64,000 nt of DNA from Deltaproteobacteria bacterium (GCA_016875395.1 VGRF01000008.1:62001-126000), one strand, 5' to 3'. Counted from the stretch's first letter, positions 27,187 to 36,993 are shown. Program-made: numbers and translations. Notes: generated by a model from the letters alone, not told the origin.

Positions 27187-27786
27187 TTAGGCGACCGGCT
27201 TTTCTACCTGGCGCGGCGGCAGCTCGTCGATTTCCTTGTGGCGGCCCTGTGCGTCGACGCGCTCGGCCTGGATTCGCGCCTGCAGCTTGATCACGCCGTC
27301 GAGCACCGCTTCGGGCCGCGGCGGGCAGCCGGGCACGTAGATGTCCACGGGGATGATCGTGTCGATGCCCTGCACCACGGCGTAGTTGTTATAAGGGCCA
27401 CCCGAGCAGGTGCAGGCGCCGAACGCCATCACCCACTTCGGCTCCGCCATCTGGTCGTAGACCTTCTTCAGGATCGGCGCGTTTCGATGTGAAATGGTGC
27501 CGACCACCATGAGCAGGTCGGCCTGGCGCGGCGAGAAGCGCGGCAGCGCGGCGCCGAAGCGGTCGATGTCGTAGCGCGGGCCGGCGGCGCTCATGAACTC
27601 CATGCCGCAGCACGCCGTCACGAACGGGTAGAGGAACATCGAGTACTTGCGCGCCCAGTTGAGGACGGCGTCGGCGCGCGTGGTGATGAACGAGTCGTTG
27701 CCTTGGCGGAGGATCTCGACGAGGTCGTCGGCGCGCTTCAGCGGCGAAACGCGGTCGCCTTGGTCGGTGATCGTCTGCAGCGCCAT
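27187..27786 (-). CDS. nuoB: NADH-quinone oxidoreductase subunit B
   Basis: 199 residues. The N2-cluster ligands are in place with exact spacing: C59-C60 (ACCGMEF), C125 (GACTCSGGPY) and C154 (VPGCPPRPE). NuoB carries the last iron-sulfur cluster before quinone. It is detached from nuoI-nuoC-nuoD (14998-17432) and lies 65 bases upstream of lpdA in the same direction. A 26-residue extension beyond the PEAVLDG helix is a little longer than usual. Confidence 0.96.
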   Translation of the reverse strand: MALQTITDQGDRVSPLKRADDLVEILRQGNDSFITTRADAVLNWARKYSMFLYPFVTACCGMEFMSAAGPRYDIDRFGAALPRFSPRQADLLMVVGTISHRNAPILKKVYDQMAEPKWVMAFGACTCSGGPYNNYAVVQGIDTIIPVDIYVPGCPPRPEAVLDGVIKLQARIQAERVDAQGRHKEIDELPPRQVEKPVA

Positions 27787-27840
27787 GGAGTCCTCCCCGA
27801 AGGGGCGGCACTATAGCCCCACGTTTTGGGGCGCATAGAG

Positions 27841-28560
27841 ATGGGAACTGCGGATCTGGCGCACTCGACACCCGCGCAGCGGCTTCTCGCGTGGTGCGTG
27901 CACGCGCTCACGGCGAGCGGCGCGGCGATGGGCCTGTTCGCGCTGCTCGAAGCGGCGCGCGGCGATCTGCGCGCGAGCGCGCTCTGGATGCTCGCGGCAT
28001 TCGCGGTCGACTCGGTGGACGGCACGCTCGCGCGCGCCGCGCACGTGCACGAGCGCACGCCCGGCATCGACGGCCGCCGCCTCGACGACGTGGTCGACTA
28101 CCTCAACTACGTGATCGTGCCGTGCTTCTTCCTCGCGCAGGGCGGCTTCGTCGCATGGGGGTGGACCGCGCTGCCCGCGCTCGCCAGCGCCTACCAGTTC
28201 GCGCAGGCCGACGCGAAGACCGACGACCACTTCTTCCTCGGCTTCCCCTCGTACTGGAACTTCGTCGCCATCTACGCCTGGCTGCTCGAGGCCTCGTCGT
28301 TCACGACCGCGGCGTGGTTGTTAGGGCTCTCCGCGCTCGTGTTCGTGCCGATCAAGTACCTCTACCCGACGCGCATGACGCGCTTCGCGCGCGCGATGAT
28401 CTTCGGCGCCGCCGCGTTCACGGCGCTGCTCACACTCGCGTGCGCGACGGGCGATGCCGCGCTGCGCACGAGCGCCGCGTGGATCTCGCTGCTCTACCCC
28501 GCCGCGTACGGCGCGCTCTCGCTGTGGCTCGGCGGGCTGCAGCGTGCGAGCCGCGCGTGA
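27841..28560 (+). CDS. pcs: Phosphatidylcholine synthase (CDP-alcohol phosphatidyltransferase)
   Basis: 239 residues, about eight membrane helices. The CDP-alcohol motif DG-x2-AR-x8-G-x3-D-x3-D appears as DGTLARAAHVHERTPGIDGR then DDVVD. DYLNYVIVP after it and KYLYPTRMTRFARA are typical of the Pcs branch, which joins choline to CDP-diacylglycerol in the inner membrane. The ATG at 27841 follows a weak AGAG; an in-frame TTG at 27826 is possible. Divergent from nuoB across a small hairpin (GCCCCA-CGTTT-TGGGGC). Confidence 0.85.
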   Translation: MGTADLAHSTPAQRLLAWCVHALTASGAAMGLFALLEAARGDLRASALWMLAAFAVDSVDGTLARAAHVHERTPGIDGRRLDDVVDYLNYVIVPCFFLAQGGFVAWGWTALPALASAYQFAQADAKTDDHFFLGFPSYWNFVAIYAWLLEASSFTTAAWLLGLSALVFVPIKYLYPTRMTRFARAMIFGAAAFTALLTLACATGDAALRTSAAWISLLYPAAYGALSLWLGGLQRASRA

Positions 28561-29579
28561 CCACGGGCGTCCTGCTCGCACAGCTCGGCACGCCCGCGTC
28601 GCCCGCGGTGCGCGACGTGCGCCGCTATCTGCGCGAGTTCCTCTCCGACCCGCGCGTGATCGACCTGCCCGCGCCCGCGCGCTGGCTGCTCGTGAACGCC
28701 GTCATCGCGCCGTTTCGCGCGCCGAAGTCCGCGCACGCGTATCAGGCGGTGTGGACGCCCGCGGGTTCGCCGCTGCTCGTGCACTCGCGGGGGTTCGCCG
28801 AGGCGCTGCAGCGCGAGCTCGGCGACGGCTTCCGCGTCGCGCTCGGCATGCGCTACGGCGCACCGCGCCTCGCAGACGCGCTCGCGGAGCTGTGCGACGC
28901 GGGCGTGTCGCGCATCGTCGCGTTTCCGCTCTACCCGCAGGTGGCCGAGTCATCGAGCGGCACCGCGATCGCCGCAATTCGCGACGCCGCGGCGAAGCGC
29001 ACAAGCGCGCCGCCGCTCGCGTTCGTCCCCGCGTTCTTCGCGCAAGCGGGCTTCATCGCCGCGGTCGCGGAGCAAACCCGCGCCGTGATTGAGCGCGCGC
29101 GCTGCGATCACCTCTTGCTCAGTTACCACGGCCTGCCCGAGCGCCACGTGCGCGCCGCGGACCCCACGCGATCGCATTGCCTCGCGAGTGGAACGTGCTG
29201 CGACGCACCGCCCGCAAGCGTGCTCGCGAGCTGCTACCGCGCGCAGTGCTTCGCCACCACGCGCGCGATCCGCGCCGCGCTCGCGCTGCCGAGCGAGCGC
29301 GTCACCACCTCGTTCCAGTCGCGCCTCGGCCGCGACCCCTGGATCAAGCCCTGGAGCGACGAGGAGCTACCGCGGCTCGCCGCGCGCGGCGTGAAGCGCC
29401 TCGCGGTCGCGTGCCCGTCGTTCGTCGCGGACTGCCTCGAGACGCTCGAGGAAGTCGGCATTCGCGCGCGCGAGCAATGGCTCGCGCTCGGCGGCGAGGA
29501 GCTCGCGCTGGTGCCGTGCGTGAATGCGGACTCGAGCTGGGTGCGCGCGGCGGCGGAGCTGGTGCGCACGTCCCGATGA
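28557..29579 (+). CDS. hemH: Ferrochelatase with internal cysteine-rich insert
   Basis: 340 residues from a GTG that overlaps the pcs stop (GTGA). LLAQLGTPASPAVRDVRRYL and the active-site histidine in LLSYHGLPERHV are diagnostic. YRAQCFATTRAI, FQSRLGRDPWIKPW and ACPSFVADCLETLEE complete the chelatase. Between the histidine strand and YRAQC lies an insert with SHCLASGTCCDAP and a further cysteine, matching the internal [2Fe-2S]-type segment known in some deltaproteobacterial ferrochelatases. It inserts iron into protoporphyrin IX. Confidence 0.95.
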   Translation: MTTGVLLAQLGTPASPAVRDVRRYLREFLSDPRVIDLPAPARWLLVNAVIAPFRAPKSAHAYQAVWTPAGSPLLVHSRGFAEALQRELGDGFRVALGMRYGAPRLADALAELCDAGVSRIVAFPLYPQVAESSSGTAIAAIRDAAAKRTSAPPLAFVPAFFAQAGFIAAVAEQTRAVIERARCDHLLLSYHGLPERHVRAADPTRSHCLASGTCCDAPPASVLASCYRAQCFATTRAIRAALALPSERVTTSFQSRLGRDPWIKPWSDEELPRLAARGVKRLAVACPSFVADCLETLEEVGIRAREQWLALGGEELALVPCVNADSSWVRAAAELVRTSR

Positions 29580-29603
29580 ACGCGTGCTGCGCGAACGCAC
29601 GGC

Positions 29604-30401
29604 TCAGTTCCCTGAGAACTCCGGCTTCCGCTTCGCGAAGAACGCCGTCACCGCTTCGCGGAAGTCGTCGCTCTGCGACGCGAGCAACCACTGGTCCGCG
29701 TCCATGTGCATCACCGCGCGATCGAGCGCGCCCGCGACGTGGTTCACGCTGCGCTTGATCATCTGCACGGCCAGCGGCGGCAGCGCCGCGTACTCCTCGG
29801 CCCAGCGCTGCGCGGCCGCGTCGAGCTCCGCGCGCGGCACGACCTCGTCGAGGTAACCCCAGCGCTCGAGCGTCGCGGCGTCGAACAGCTTGCCGCTCGC
29901 GATCATGCGCTTCGCGCGCGCGGCGCCGACGAGTCGCACGCACAGCGGCACCGCGTTCCACATCAGGTTGATGCCGAGCTTCACCTCGCCGTAGCCGATG
30001 CGCGCGTCGTCGGCGCCGACGCGGAAGTCGCACGCGCTCGTGATGCACGCGCCCGCGCCGGTCGCGATGCCTTGCACCGCGCAGATCGTCGGCTGGTGGA
30101 TCTCCTCGATCGCGTGCATCAGCGCCGCGCCGAGCTCTGCGCCGCGGCGGCGCATCACGAGACTCGGCGGCTTTGCGTTCTTCGCGGGGCGCTGCTGCTG
30201 AAGGTCCGCGCCCACCGAGAAGTCGCGCCCCTCCGCGCGAAAGATCACGGCGCGCGTCTCCTCGTCGGCCGCGAACCCGCGCGCGGCATCGATCAGCGCC
30301 TGCATCATCGCGGGCGTCACCGCGTTGCGGCGCTCGGCGCGCCGGAGCGTGACGGTCGCGATGCGACCCGCGCGCGCGACCTCGATGACAGGCTCCGTCA
30401 C
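29604..30401 (-). CDS. Enoyl-CoA hydratase/isomerase family protein
   Basis: 265 residues of the crotonase superfamily: GRDFSVGADLQQQ and VQGIATGAGACITSACDFR form the oxyanion hole, followed by KLGINLMWNAVPLCVRLVG. The glutamate pair typical of true hydratases is not obvious, so isomerase or another acyl-CoA activity is possible. It runs in the same direction as hemE-hemY and the DUF1761 gene, but the 61-base spacing does not prove one operon. Confidence 0.88.
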   Translation of the reverse strand: MTEPVIEVARAGRIATVTLRRAERRNAVTPAMMQALIDAARGFAADEETRAVIFRAEGRDFSVGADLQQQRPAKNAKPPSLVMRRRGAELGAALMHAIEEIHQPTICAVQGIATGAGACITSACDFRVGADDARIGYGEVKLGINLMWNAVPLCVRLVGAARAKRMIASGKLFDAATLERWGYLDEVVPRAELDAAAQRWAEEYAALPPLAVQMIKRSVNHVAGALDRAVMHMDADQWLLASQSDDFREAVTAFFAKRKPEFSGN

Positions 30402-30462
30402 GTCTCCCCCGCTGGTCGAACCGAGGTCCCTGCTTCGTTGCGCAACTCCGGTGGGCGTTGGC

Positions 30463-30867
30463 TCAGCCCAAGAAGCCGAACGCTGCGCCCATCAACGTGA
30501 AGCGCACGACGTGGTAGCCCCCGTTGATCAGGAAGAGCGTGAGCGTGCTGCGCTCGAACAGGTAGTTCGTGGCGATCGAAGCGGCGACCCAGAAGAGACC
30601 CGCGGAAAAGCCGAAGCCGACCGCGAAGAGCCCGCTGTGCTCGCCTAACAAGCCGAGGAAGATTCCGAACACCACCGCGCTGAGCGCCGCCAGAACTGCG
30701 GTGAGGCCGTAGGTCTTCGCGGGGTTGAAGTCCTTGGTGAGCTGCTCCTCGCTGAAGCCGTGCTCGGCCATCCATGCCTTCCCGAACAGCGGGCCGTACC
30801 AAAGGCCGCCCAGTGCGAACGCGAGCACGGTCGCGACGAGCGTGGCGAGCCAAGAAATCTCGGGCAT
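30463..30867 (-). CDS. DUF1761 family membrane protein
   Basis: 134 residues with four membrane helices. ALGGLWYGPLFGKAWMAEHGF followed by helices and INGGYHVVRFTLMGAAFG matches the DUF1761 pattern. Function unknown. The start at 30867 has a good GGAGGA 10 bases upstream. Confidence 0.8.
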   Translation of the reverse strand: MPEISWLATLVATVLAFALGGLWYGPLFGKAWMAEHGFSEEQLTKDFNPAKTYGLTAVLAALSAVVFGIFLGLLGEHSGLFAVGFGFSAGLFWVAASIATNYLFERSTLTLFLINGGYHVVRFTLMGAAFGFLG

Positions 30868-30918
30868 CGAGTCGTCCTCCGCGTGAGGCCGCATGATGCG
30901 CGCGCCCCCGTGCGGGAA

Positions 30919-32259
30919 TCAATCCGCGCGTGCGCCCGCCGCGAGGCCACTCGCGAATGCGTCGCCCAGCGCGACGCCATCGAGCCAGCCGCCCGCGAGC
31001 TGGAAGCTCGGGCTCGCTGCGACGCGGGCGCGCAGCGCTGCGGCCAGCGCCGCGTGATTCGCGCCCGGCTGCGCGACGGCGTGCACCCAGCGCGAAGCCG
31101 CGAGCACGCGCGGGGTGGCGTGCAAACCGAGCGCGCGATCGAGGCCCGCGAACACGCGCCGCGCGATCTCGTCGTCGCTCGCGTCCAGCACGCTCGGCCA
31201 GCGCGCGCCTCCGATCAGCGCGGTGACGAGCTCGCGACCCGCTGGCGCGCGTCCTGCGAAGAGCTGCGACATGAAGAGCGCGCCGAGCAGATCGAGCTGC
31301 ATGTCGCGCGGCACGAGAAAGCCGAAGCCCGCGAGCTGCGTGCGCAGCGCGCTCGGGTCGACATCGAGCGAGACGCTCGCGATCGGCACGTACGCGACGC
31401 TCGCCGCGGCGCGCGACGCTTCCGGATCGAGCGCTGCGAGCAGCTGCGCTGCGGCGGGCGCCTCCGCTGCGAGCACGAGCGTGCGCGCGCGAATCACCTC
31501 GCGTTCGAGCGCGATGCGCCAGGCGGTGCCGTCGCGCGCGATCTCTCGCACCGGCGCGCTGCAGCGCACGGCGCCGTCGCCGAGCGCGCCCGCAATCGCC
31601 GCGGCGAGCGCCCCGAGGCCGCCGCGCGCAGAGAGGCTGCCTGCGAGGCCCCGCGGCGCGCGGGCGAACAGCGATGCGAGTGCGCCGCCTACGATCGAGC
31701 CGCGCTCGCGCTCGAAGCGCACGAGCGAGGGGAACACGGCGTTCGCGCCGAGCTGCGTCTCGTCGCCCGCGTAGACCCCGGTGAGGAAGGGCGCGACGAG
31801 CTTCTCCAGCGCCTCGGGCCCGAGCCGGCGGGCGACGAACTGAGCCACGGTCTCGCGCGCGCCGTCACCGCGCGGGGTGAACGGCTCGGCGAGCAGGCGC
31901 AGCTTGCCGCGCGCAGACACGAGCCTCGTCGTGGCGAATGCCAGGGGCGAGAGCGGCACGGCGACGAGGCCCTCGGGCCGGAGCAGGTAGCGCGCGCGGC
32001 TCGCAGGTCCCGCCTTCTCCACGAGCGCCTCGGCGCGCGTCTCCCGTAACAACTCGAGCAGCGGCGCCCCGATGCGCAGCGAGTTCGGTCCGCGCTCGAA
32101 GGTGAAGCCGTCTTGCGTAACGGTGCGCATCGCGCCGCCTGGCGCCTCGCGTGCCTCGAGCACGAGCACGTCGCGCCCGCGGCGCTTCAGCGCGTGCGCT
32201 GCGCCAAGGCCCGCCGCGCCGGCGCCGATCACGACCGCGTCGCGATCGCTCTCGCTCAC
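30919..32259 (-). CDS. hemY: Protoporphyrinogen oxidase (HemY/HemG type, FAD)
   Basis: 446 residues. VIGAGAAGLGAAHALKRRG is the FAD dinucleotide fold, FERGPNSLR the conserved substrate-side loop, and the C-terminal LAGGWLDGVALGDAFASG the second FAD segment. It oxidises protoporphyrinogen IX with oxygen, which fits an aerobic cell. GTG start at 32259, 3 bases after the hemE stop; together with hemH at 28557 the last haem steps are clustered. Confidence 0.93.
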   Translation of the reverse strand: MSESDRDAVVIGAGAAGLGAAHALKRRGRDVLVLEAREAPGGAMRTVTQDGFTFERGPNSLRIGAPLLELLRETRAEALVEKAGPASRARYLLRPEGLVAVPLSPLAFATTRLVSARGKLRLLAEPFTPRGDGARETVAQFVARRLGPEALEKLVAPFLTGVYAGDETQLGANAVFPSLVRFERERGSIVGGALASLFARAPRGLAGSLSARGGLGALAAAIAGALGDGAVRCSAPVREIARDGTAWRIALEREVIRARTLVLAAEAPAAAQLLAALDPEASRAAASVAYVPIASVSLDVDPSALRTQLAGFGFLVPRDMQLDLLGALFMSQLFAGRAPAGRELVTALIGGARWPSVLDASDDEIARRVFAGLDRALGLHATPRVLAASRWVHAVAQPGANHAALAAALRARVAASPSFQLAGGWLDGVALGDAFASGLAAGARAD

Positions 32260-32262
32260 GGC

Positions 32263-33312
32263 TCAGGCGCTCGCGGGCGCGAGCGCGCGCACCGCGTCGG
32301 TGAACGCGCGCACGCCTTCCACGGGCGTCTCCGGCAAACAGCCGTGGCCGAGGTTCATCACGTGCCCGCGCGCCGCGCGCCCCGCCGCCGCGATCTCGCG
32401 CACGCGCGCGAAAATCTCCTCGCGCGGGCGCGCGAGCTCGTGCGGATCGAGATTGCCCTGCACGCTCGCGAGCCGTCCCGCTTTGCGCGCCGCGCTCGCG
32501 AAGTCGACCGCGCCGCCCACCGAGATCACGTCGGCGCCGCCGTCGAGCATCGCGTCCACGAGATGCGGCGCGTCGTTCATGTAGAGGATCAGCGGCGCCT
32601 TCTCGCGGCGGATGCCCTGCGCGATCGCGCGCGTGTGCGGCAACACCAGCGCGCGGTACTCGGGCTCGCTGAGCGCGCCCGCCCAGGTGTCGAAGAGCTG
32701 CACCACTTGCGCGCCCGCGTCGATCTGCGCGTTGAGATACGTGACGGTCATCTCGGCGAGCTTCTCGAGCAGCGCCGCGAGCGTGGCCGGCTCGCGCGCG
32801 GCGAGCTCGCGCAGCGAGGTGTACTTGCGCGTCGGGTCGCCGCGGCCCTCGACCAGGTACGTCGCGAGCGTGAACGGCGCGCCGGCGAAGCCGATCAGCG
32901 GCGTCTGCGTCGCAGCCAGCTCCTTGCGCAGGCGGCGCAGAATCTCGAACACGTACGCGACGGACTCCGGCTCGAAGCGCGTGAGCGCGTCGACCTGCGC
33001 GCGCGTGCGAATCGGCGGAGTGATGACGGGGCCGGGCGCGAAGTCGACGTCGACGCCGAGCCCGAGCACGGGCACGAAGATGTCGCAGAAGAACACCACC
33101 GCCTCGGTGCCGACGAGGCGCAGCGGCTGCAGCGAGATCTCGACCGCGCGCTCGACGTCGCGGCACGAATCGAGGAACGCCTGCCCCGCGCGCGCCGCGC
33201 GGTACTCGGGCAGGTAGCGGCCCGCTTGGCGCATGAGCCACACCGGCGGGCGATCCACCGGCTCGCCGCGGCAGGCGCGCAGCATGCGGGTCGTGCGATC
33301 TACCGAATTCAC
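32263..33312 (-). CDS. hemE: Uroporphyrinogen decarboxylase
   Basis: 349 residues. RPPVWLMRQAGRYLPEYR near the N-terminus and VFFCDIFVPVLGLGVDVDF are signature segments; FAGAPFTLATYLVEG and the C-terminal NLGHGCLPETPVEGV agree. It removes four acetate carboxyls of uroporphyrinogen III. A GTG at 33312 gives the family length. It is first in a hemE-hemY pair. Confidence 0.95.
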   Translation of the reverse strand: MNSVDRTTRMLRACRGEPVDRPPVWLMRQAGRYLPEYRAARAGQAFLDSCRDVERAVEISLQPLRLVGTEAVVFFCDIFVPVLGLGVDVDFAPGPVITPPIRTRAQVDALTRFEPESVAYVFEILRRLRKELAATQTPLIGFAGAPFTLATYLVEGRGDPTRKYTSLRELAAREPATLAALLEKLAEMTVTYLNAQIDAGAQVVQLFDTWAGALSEPEYRALVLPHTRAIAQGIRREKAPLILYMNDAPHLVDAMLDGGADVISVGGAVDFASAARKAGRLASVQGNLDPHELARPREEIFARVREIAAAGRAARGHVMNLGHGCLPETPVEGVRAFTDAVRALAPASA

Positions 33313-33360
33313 TCCGCCCGCCTCCGGCTCGCTGCGCGGACCGCTTCGCGGCGCTTGCCG
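33312..33360 (+). repeat. Short dispersed repeat with hairpin, copy 5
   Basis: It reads CTCCGCCCGCCTC, then CTCGCTGCGCG, a hairpin CCGC-TTC-GCGG and CGCTTGCCG. It lies directly upstream of the hemE start, between the acyl-CoA dehydrogenase and hemE. Confidence 0.6.
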
Positions 33361-33397
33361 CGTCGGTTCTCAAGTTCGGCGTCGAGGCCCATGGTGC

Positions 33398-34531
33398 CTA
33401 ATAGCCGCCGAGGCTCGCCCAGCGTGCGCGGTGGAAGGCGGCGTCGCCGAAGGTGAGCTCGCAGGCGCGCGCGCGCTTCATGTAGAGGCCGATGTCGTAC
33501 TCGTCGGTCATGCCGACGCCGCCGAACATCTGCACGCCCTCGTTCGCCGCGAGCACGTACGCGTCCGAGCACTTCGCCTTCGCGAGCGAGGCGAGCCGCG
33601 CGAGCTCCTCGCTGTTCTCGTCGACCGCGCGCGCCGCCGCCATCACCACCGACTTCGCGAGCTCGAGCTCGATGAACACGTCCGCCGCGCGGTGCTTCAG
33701 CGCCTGGAACGAGCCGATCGGCACGTCGAACTGCTTGCGCGTCTTCAGGTGCTCGACCGTGAGCGCAAACGCCTGCTCCATCCCGCCGAGCATCTCGGCG
33801 CACAGGCCGATCGTGGCGCGATCGATCACACGCGCGAGCAGCGCCCCGCCCTGCCCCTCGGCGCCGAGCAACTCGCCACTGGCGCCTTCGAGCTTCGCGA
33901 TCGCGGCGCCGCGCGAATCGAGGCGCGTCTGCCGCGTCACGCTGAGCCCGGCGGCGCCCTTCGTCACGAGGAACAGGGAGATGCCCGCGGCGTCGCTCGC
34001 GGCGCCCGACACTCGCGCCGGCACGATCAGCGCGTCGGCGACGTGGCCGTCGAGCACCTGCACCTTCTCGCCCGTGAGCTTCCAGCCCGCGCCAGCCTTC
34101 TCGGCGCGCGTCTCGACGTGGTGCACGTCGTAGCGGCTGCGCGCCTCTTGATGCGCGAGCGTCACGATCGCGTCGCCGCTGCACAGCTTCGGCAGCCACG
34201 CCTGCTTCTGCGCGTCGCTCCCGCCTAACAAGAGCGCCTGCCCGCCCATCAGCACGGTGGAGAGAAACGGCTCCGGCGCCAGCGTCTTGCCCAGCTCCTC
34301 GAGCACCACCGCGAGCTCCGCAAACCCGAGCCCTGCACCGCCGTGCTCCTCCGGAAACGCGAGCCCCACCCAGCCCAGCTCCGCCATCTCCTTCCACAAC
34401 GCGCGCGAGAACCCCGTCACATCTCGCGAATCGCGAAGCGCGCGGAAACGCGAGACCGGCGACTTCTCCTTCACGAAGTCTGCCGCCGTCTTTGCGATGA
34501 GTTCTTGGTCTTCGGTGAGCGCGAGATCCAT
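33398..34531 (-). CDS. Acyl-CoA dehydrogenase, second subunit of a pair
   Basis: 377 residues. It has the N-terminal helical domain (LGWVGLAFPEEHGGAGLG), the middle beta domain and the C-terminal QMFGGVGMTDEYDIGLYMKRA, typical of the acyl-CoA dehydrogenase subunits that pair with a neighbouring paralogue. Catalytic glutamate in the EGG position is not evident. With the gene at 34743-35939 it may form an alpha2beta2 enzyme like those of steroid side-chain breakdown; substrate unknown. Confidence 0.88.
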   Translation of the reverse strand: MDLALTEDQELIAKTAADFVKEKSPVSRFRALRDSRDVTGFSRALWKEMAELGWVGLAFPEEHGGAGLGFAELAVVLEELGKTLAPEPFLSTVLMGGQALLLGGSDAQKQAWLPKLCSGDAIVTLAHQEARSRYDVHHVETRAEKAGAGWKLTGEKVQVLDGHVADALIVPARVSGAASDAAGISLFLVTKGAAGLSVTRQTRLDSRGAAIAKLEGASGELLGAEGQGGALLARVIDRATIGLCAEMLGGMEQAFALTVEHLKTRKQFDVPIGSFQALKHRAADVFIELELAKSVVMAAARAVDENSEELARLASLAKAKCSDAYVLAANEGVQMFGGVGMTDEYDIGLYMKRARACELTFGDAAFHRARWASLGGY

Positions 34532-34589
34532 ATGCGTGCCTCTCTCTTTCTGCGGGTCTCTCGGGGCCTCTCGGGAAGAGTTCCTTGTG

Positions 34590-34704
34590 CTTCGCTCGCC
34601 TCCGCGGACTACGGCTCGCTGCGCGCCGCGTTACGCATCCAGCTCGTCCCTGCTTGGGCGCTCGCGGCTTGCTGCACACATCGCGCCCGCGTTTCGTCGT
34701 CAGG
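34590..34704 (+). repeat. Short dispersed repeat, copy 6 (two blocks)
   Basis: Block one begins CTTCGCTCG and CTCCGCGGACT (34590-34610), then CTCGCTGCGCG, CCGCG...CGCGG arms and CTTGCTGC. Block two is CCCGCGTTTCGTCGTCAGG (34686-34704). Same order and strand as copy 1 at 6078-6146. It fills the gap between the two acyl-CoA dehydrogenase genes. Confidence 0.7.
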
Positions 34705-34742
34705 CAGAGGTTGCTTGGCTGGGATTTCGCAGCGAACCGCCA

Positions 34743-35939
34743 TCAATCCGGCAGCCCGAGCACGCGCTTTGCGATCACGTTCCGCTGCACTTCCGAAGTC
34801 CCACCTTCGATCGAGTTGCCGCGGGACCGGAGCCAATCACGCGTCGTGGTGAGCTCCTCGTCCGAGAACCCAGGCCCTTCCCACCCTAATGACTGCGGGC
34901 CGGCGAGGCGTACGAGCGTCTCTTGGCGGCGCATGTTCAGCTCGGTGCCGTAGGCCTTGAACATCGAGCTCTCGGCGCCGGGCTGGTGGCCGGCCTTCGC
35001 GGCGTCGCGCGAGCGCTGCGTGGTGAACGCGAACGCGCGCGTGTCCATCTCGATGCGCGCGATCGCGTCGCGCGCGGCGGCGTCCGTGATGCGCCCGCTC
35101 GCGTCGCTCGCCACGTACTGCCGCGCGCGCTCGGCGAGCGTGCGGCGCGAGCCGCCGCCCGCGCCGAAGGCCTCGGCCACCATCGTGCGCTCGTGACCGA
35201 GCAGCGCTTTCGCCACGGTCCAGCCCGCGTTGATCTTGTGCACCACGTTCTTCTTCCACGCCTTCACGTCCGTGAAGTGCGTCTCGCAAAACGGCGAGCT
35301 GCCGCTGATCAACAGGATTGGCGAGACGGAGACGCCGGGCGTCTCCATGTCGATCAAGATGAACGTGATGCCTTCTTGCTTCTTCGCCTTCGGGTCGGTG
35401 CGCACGAGCGCGAAGATCCAGTCCGCCTTGTCCGCGTACGAGGTCCAGATCTTCGTGCCGTTCACGATGTAGTGATCGCCCTTGTCCTCGGCGCGCGTCT
35501 GCAAGCCGGCGAGGTCGGAGCCGGCGCCGGGCTCGGAGTAGCCCTGGCACCAGCGGATCTCGCCGCGGCAGATCTTCGGGAGGTGCTCCTTCTTCTGCTC
35601 CTCGTTCCCGAACTGGAGCAGCGTGGGCCCGATCATCGTGAGCCCGAAGCCGACGAGCGGCGGCGGCATGCGCAAGCGGCGCAGCTCTTCGGCGAGCACC
35701 TTCGCTTCGTCCTTGCCGAGCCCGCCGCCGCCGTACTCCTTCGGCCAGGTCGGCGCGGTGAAGCCGCGCGAAGCGCAGGCGTCGAGCCACTTCTTCTGAT
35801 CGGGGTCGGCGCTCTTCAGCCACTTCTTCCCGCCCCAGATGCCCTCGAGCTGATCCGCCGGCATGCCGCGCAGCCGCTGCGGCGCATTCGCCTCCAACCA
35901 ACCGCGCGTATCCGCGCGAAACGTCTCGAGATCGGCCAT
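34743..35939 (-). CDS. Acyl-CoA dehydrogenase, first subunit of a pair
   Basis: 398 residues from the ATG at 35939, which follows [26 protein letters not shown] is the FAD/acyl-CoA signature, and the C-terminal [20 protein letters not shown] is the conserved FAD-binding tail near the base. It introduces a double bond into acyl-CoA and passes electrons to ETF. It lies just upstream of a second, more divergent dehydrogenase, suggesting a heteromeric enzyme. Confidence 0.92.
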   Translation of the reverse strand: MADLETFRADTRGWLEANAPQRLRGMPADQLEGIWGGKKWLKSADPDQKKWLDACASRGFTAPTWPKEYGGGGLGKDEAKVLAEELRRLRMPPPLVGFGLTMIGPTLLQFGNEEQKKEHLPKICRGEIRWCQGYSEPGAGSDLAGLQTRAEDKGDHYIVNGTKIWTSYADKADWIFALVRTDPKAKKQEGITFILIDMETPGVSVSPILLISGSSPFCETHFTDVKAWKKNVVHKINAGWTVAKALLGHERTMVAEAFGAGGGSRRTLAERARQYVASDASGRITDAAARDAIARIEMDTRAFAFTTQRSRDAAKAGHQPGAESSMFKAYGTELNMRRQETLVRLAGPQSLGWEGPGFSDEELTTTRDWLRSRGNSIEGGTSEVQRNVIAKRVLGLPD

Positions 35940-36045
35940 CGCGATTCCTCCACGGGTGGAAACGACGGGGGCTCGCCCCCTTGTTTCCGCGAAGCGCGGC
36001 ACGGTAGCCCGGCAGATCGCAGCGTCATTCCGTAGCTTGGGCTCG

Positions 36046-36987
36046 ATGCGCATCCTGCTCGCCAGTCCCCGCGGCTTTTGCGCCGGCGTCGACCGCGCGA
36101 TCGAGATCGTCGAGCAGGCGCTCGCGCACTTCGGGCCGCCCGTCTACGTGCGCCACGAGATCGTCCACAACCGCCACGTCGTCGACGCGCTGAAGGCGAA
36201 GGGCGCCGTGTTCGTGGACGAGCCGCGCGAAGCACCGCCCGGCGCGCTGCTCATCTACAGCGCTCACGGCGTCTCGCCGGCCGTGCGCAGCGAGGCGGAG
36301 GCGCAGGGGCTGCGCACGATCGACGCGACCTGCCCGCTCGTGACGAAGGTGCACCTCGAGGCGCAGCGCTTTGCGCGCGACGGCTACGAGATCGTGCTGG
36401 TGGGCCACGCGGGCCACGTCGAGGTCGAGGGCACGATGGGCCACGCGCCCGAGCGCATGCGCCTCGTGGAAGATGCGGGCGACGTCGCCGCGCTCGACGT
36501 CGCGCAGCCGGAGAAGCTCGCGGTGCTCACGCAGACGACGCTCTCGGTAGACGACACCCGCGAAGTCACCGACGCGCTGCGCGCGCGCTTCCCCGAGATT
36601 CGGCTGCCGCGCAAGGACGACATCTGTTACGCGACGCAGAATCGCCAGAACGCGGTGAAGCAGCTCGTCGCCGAGTCGCAGCTCGTGCTCGTGGTCGGCG
36701 CCCCGGAGAGCTCGAACTCGAATCGGCTCGTCGAGATCGCGCAGAAGGCCGGCGTCGCGGCGCACCTCGTGCAGAGTGAGAGCGACGTGCGCGCGGAGTG
36801 GCTCGCGGGCGTGACCACCATCGGCGTCACGGCGGGCGCGTCGGCGCCGGAGTCCGTCGTGCAAGACGTGGTGGCGAAGCTGCGCGAGCTCGGCGGCGTG
36901 CACGCGCGCGTCGAGAGTCAGCCGATCGTCGACGAGGGCGTCGTGTTCCAGCTGCCGAGGCTCGACGCCGCCGAAGCGCGCAAGTAG
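36046..36987 (+). CDS. ispH: 4-hydroxy-3-methylbut-2-enyl diphosphate reductase
   Basis: 313 residues. The three cluster cysteines are C12 (RGFCAGV), C96 (ATCPLVTK) and C194 (DICYATQNR); H41, H74, H124 and E126 of the active site are at the same positions as in the E. coli enzyme. It makes IPP and DMAPP in the MEP pathway. The start at 36046 keeps these residues in register. It is followed 6 bases later by the MATE gene. Confidence 0.97.
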   Translation: MRILLASPRGFCAGVDRAIEIVEQALAHFGPPVYVRHEIVHNRHVVDALKAKGAVFVDEPREAPPGALLIYSAHGVSPAVRSEAEAQGLRTIDATCPLVTKVHLEAQRFARDGYEIVLVGHAGHVEVEGTMGHAPERMRLVEDAGDVAALDVAQPEKLAVLTQTTLSVDDTREVTDALRARFPEIRLPRKDDICYATQNRQNAVKQLVAESQLVLVVGAPESSNSNRLVEIAQKAGVAAHLVQSESDVRAEWLAGVTTIGVTAGASAPESVVQDVVAKLRELGGVHARVESQPIVDEGVVFQLPRLDAAEARK

Positions 36988-36993
36988 CTCTCG

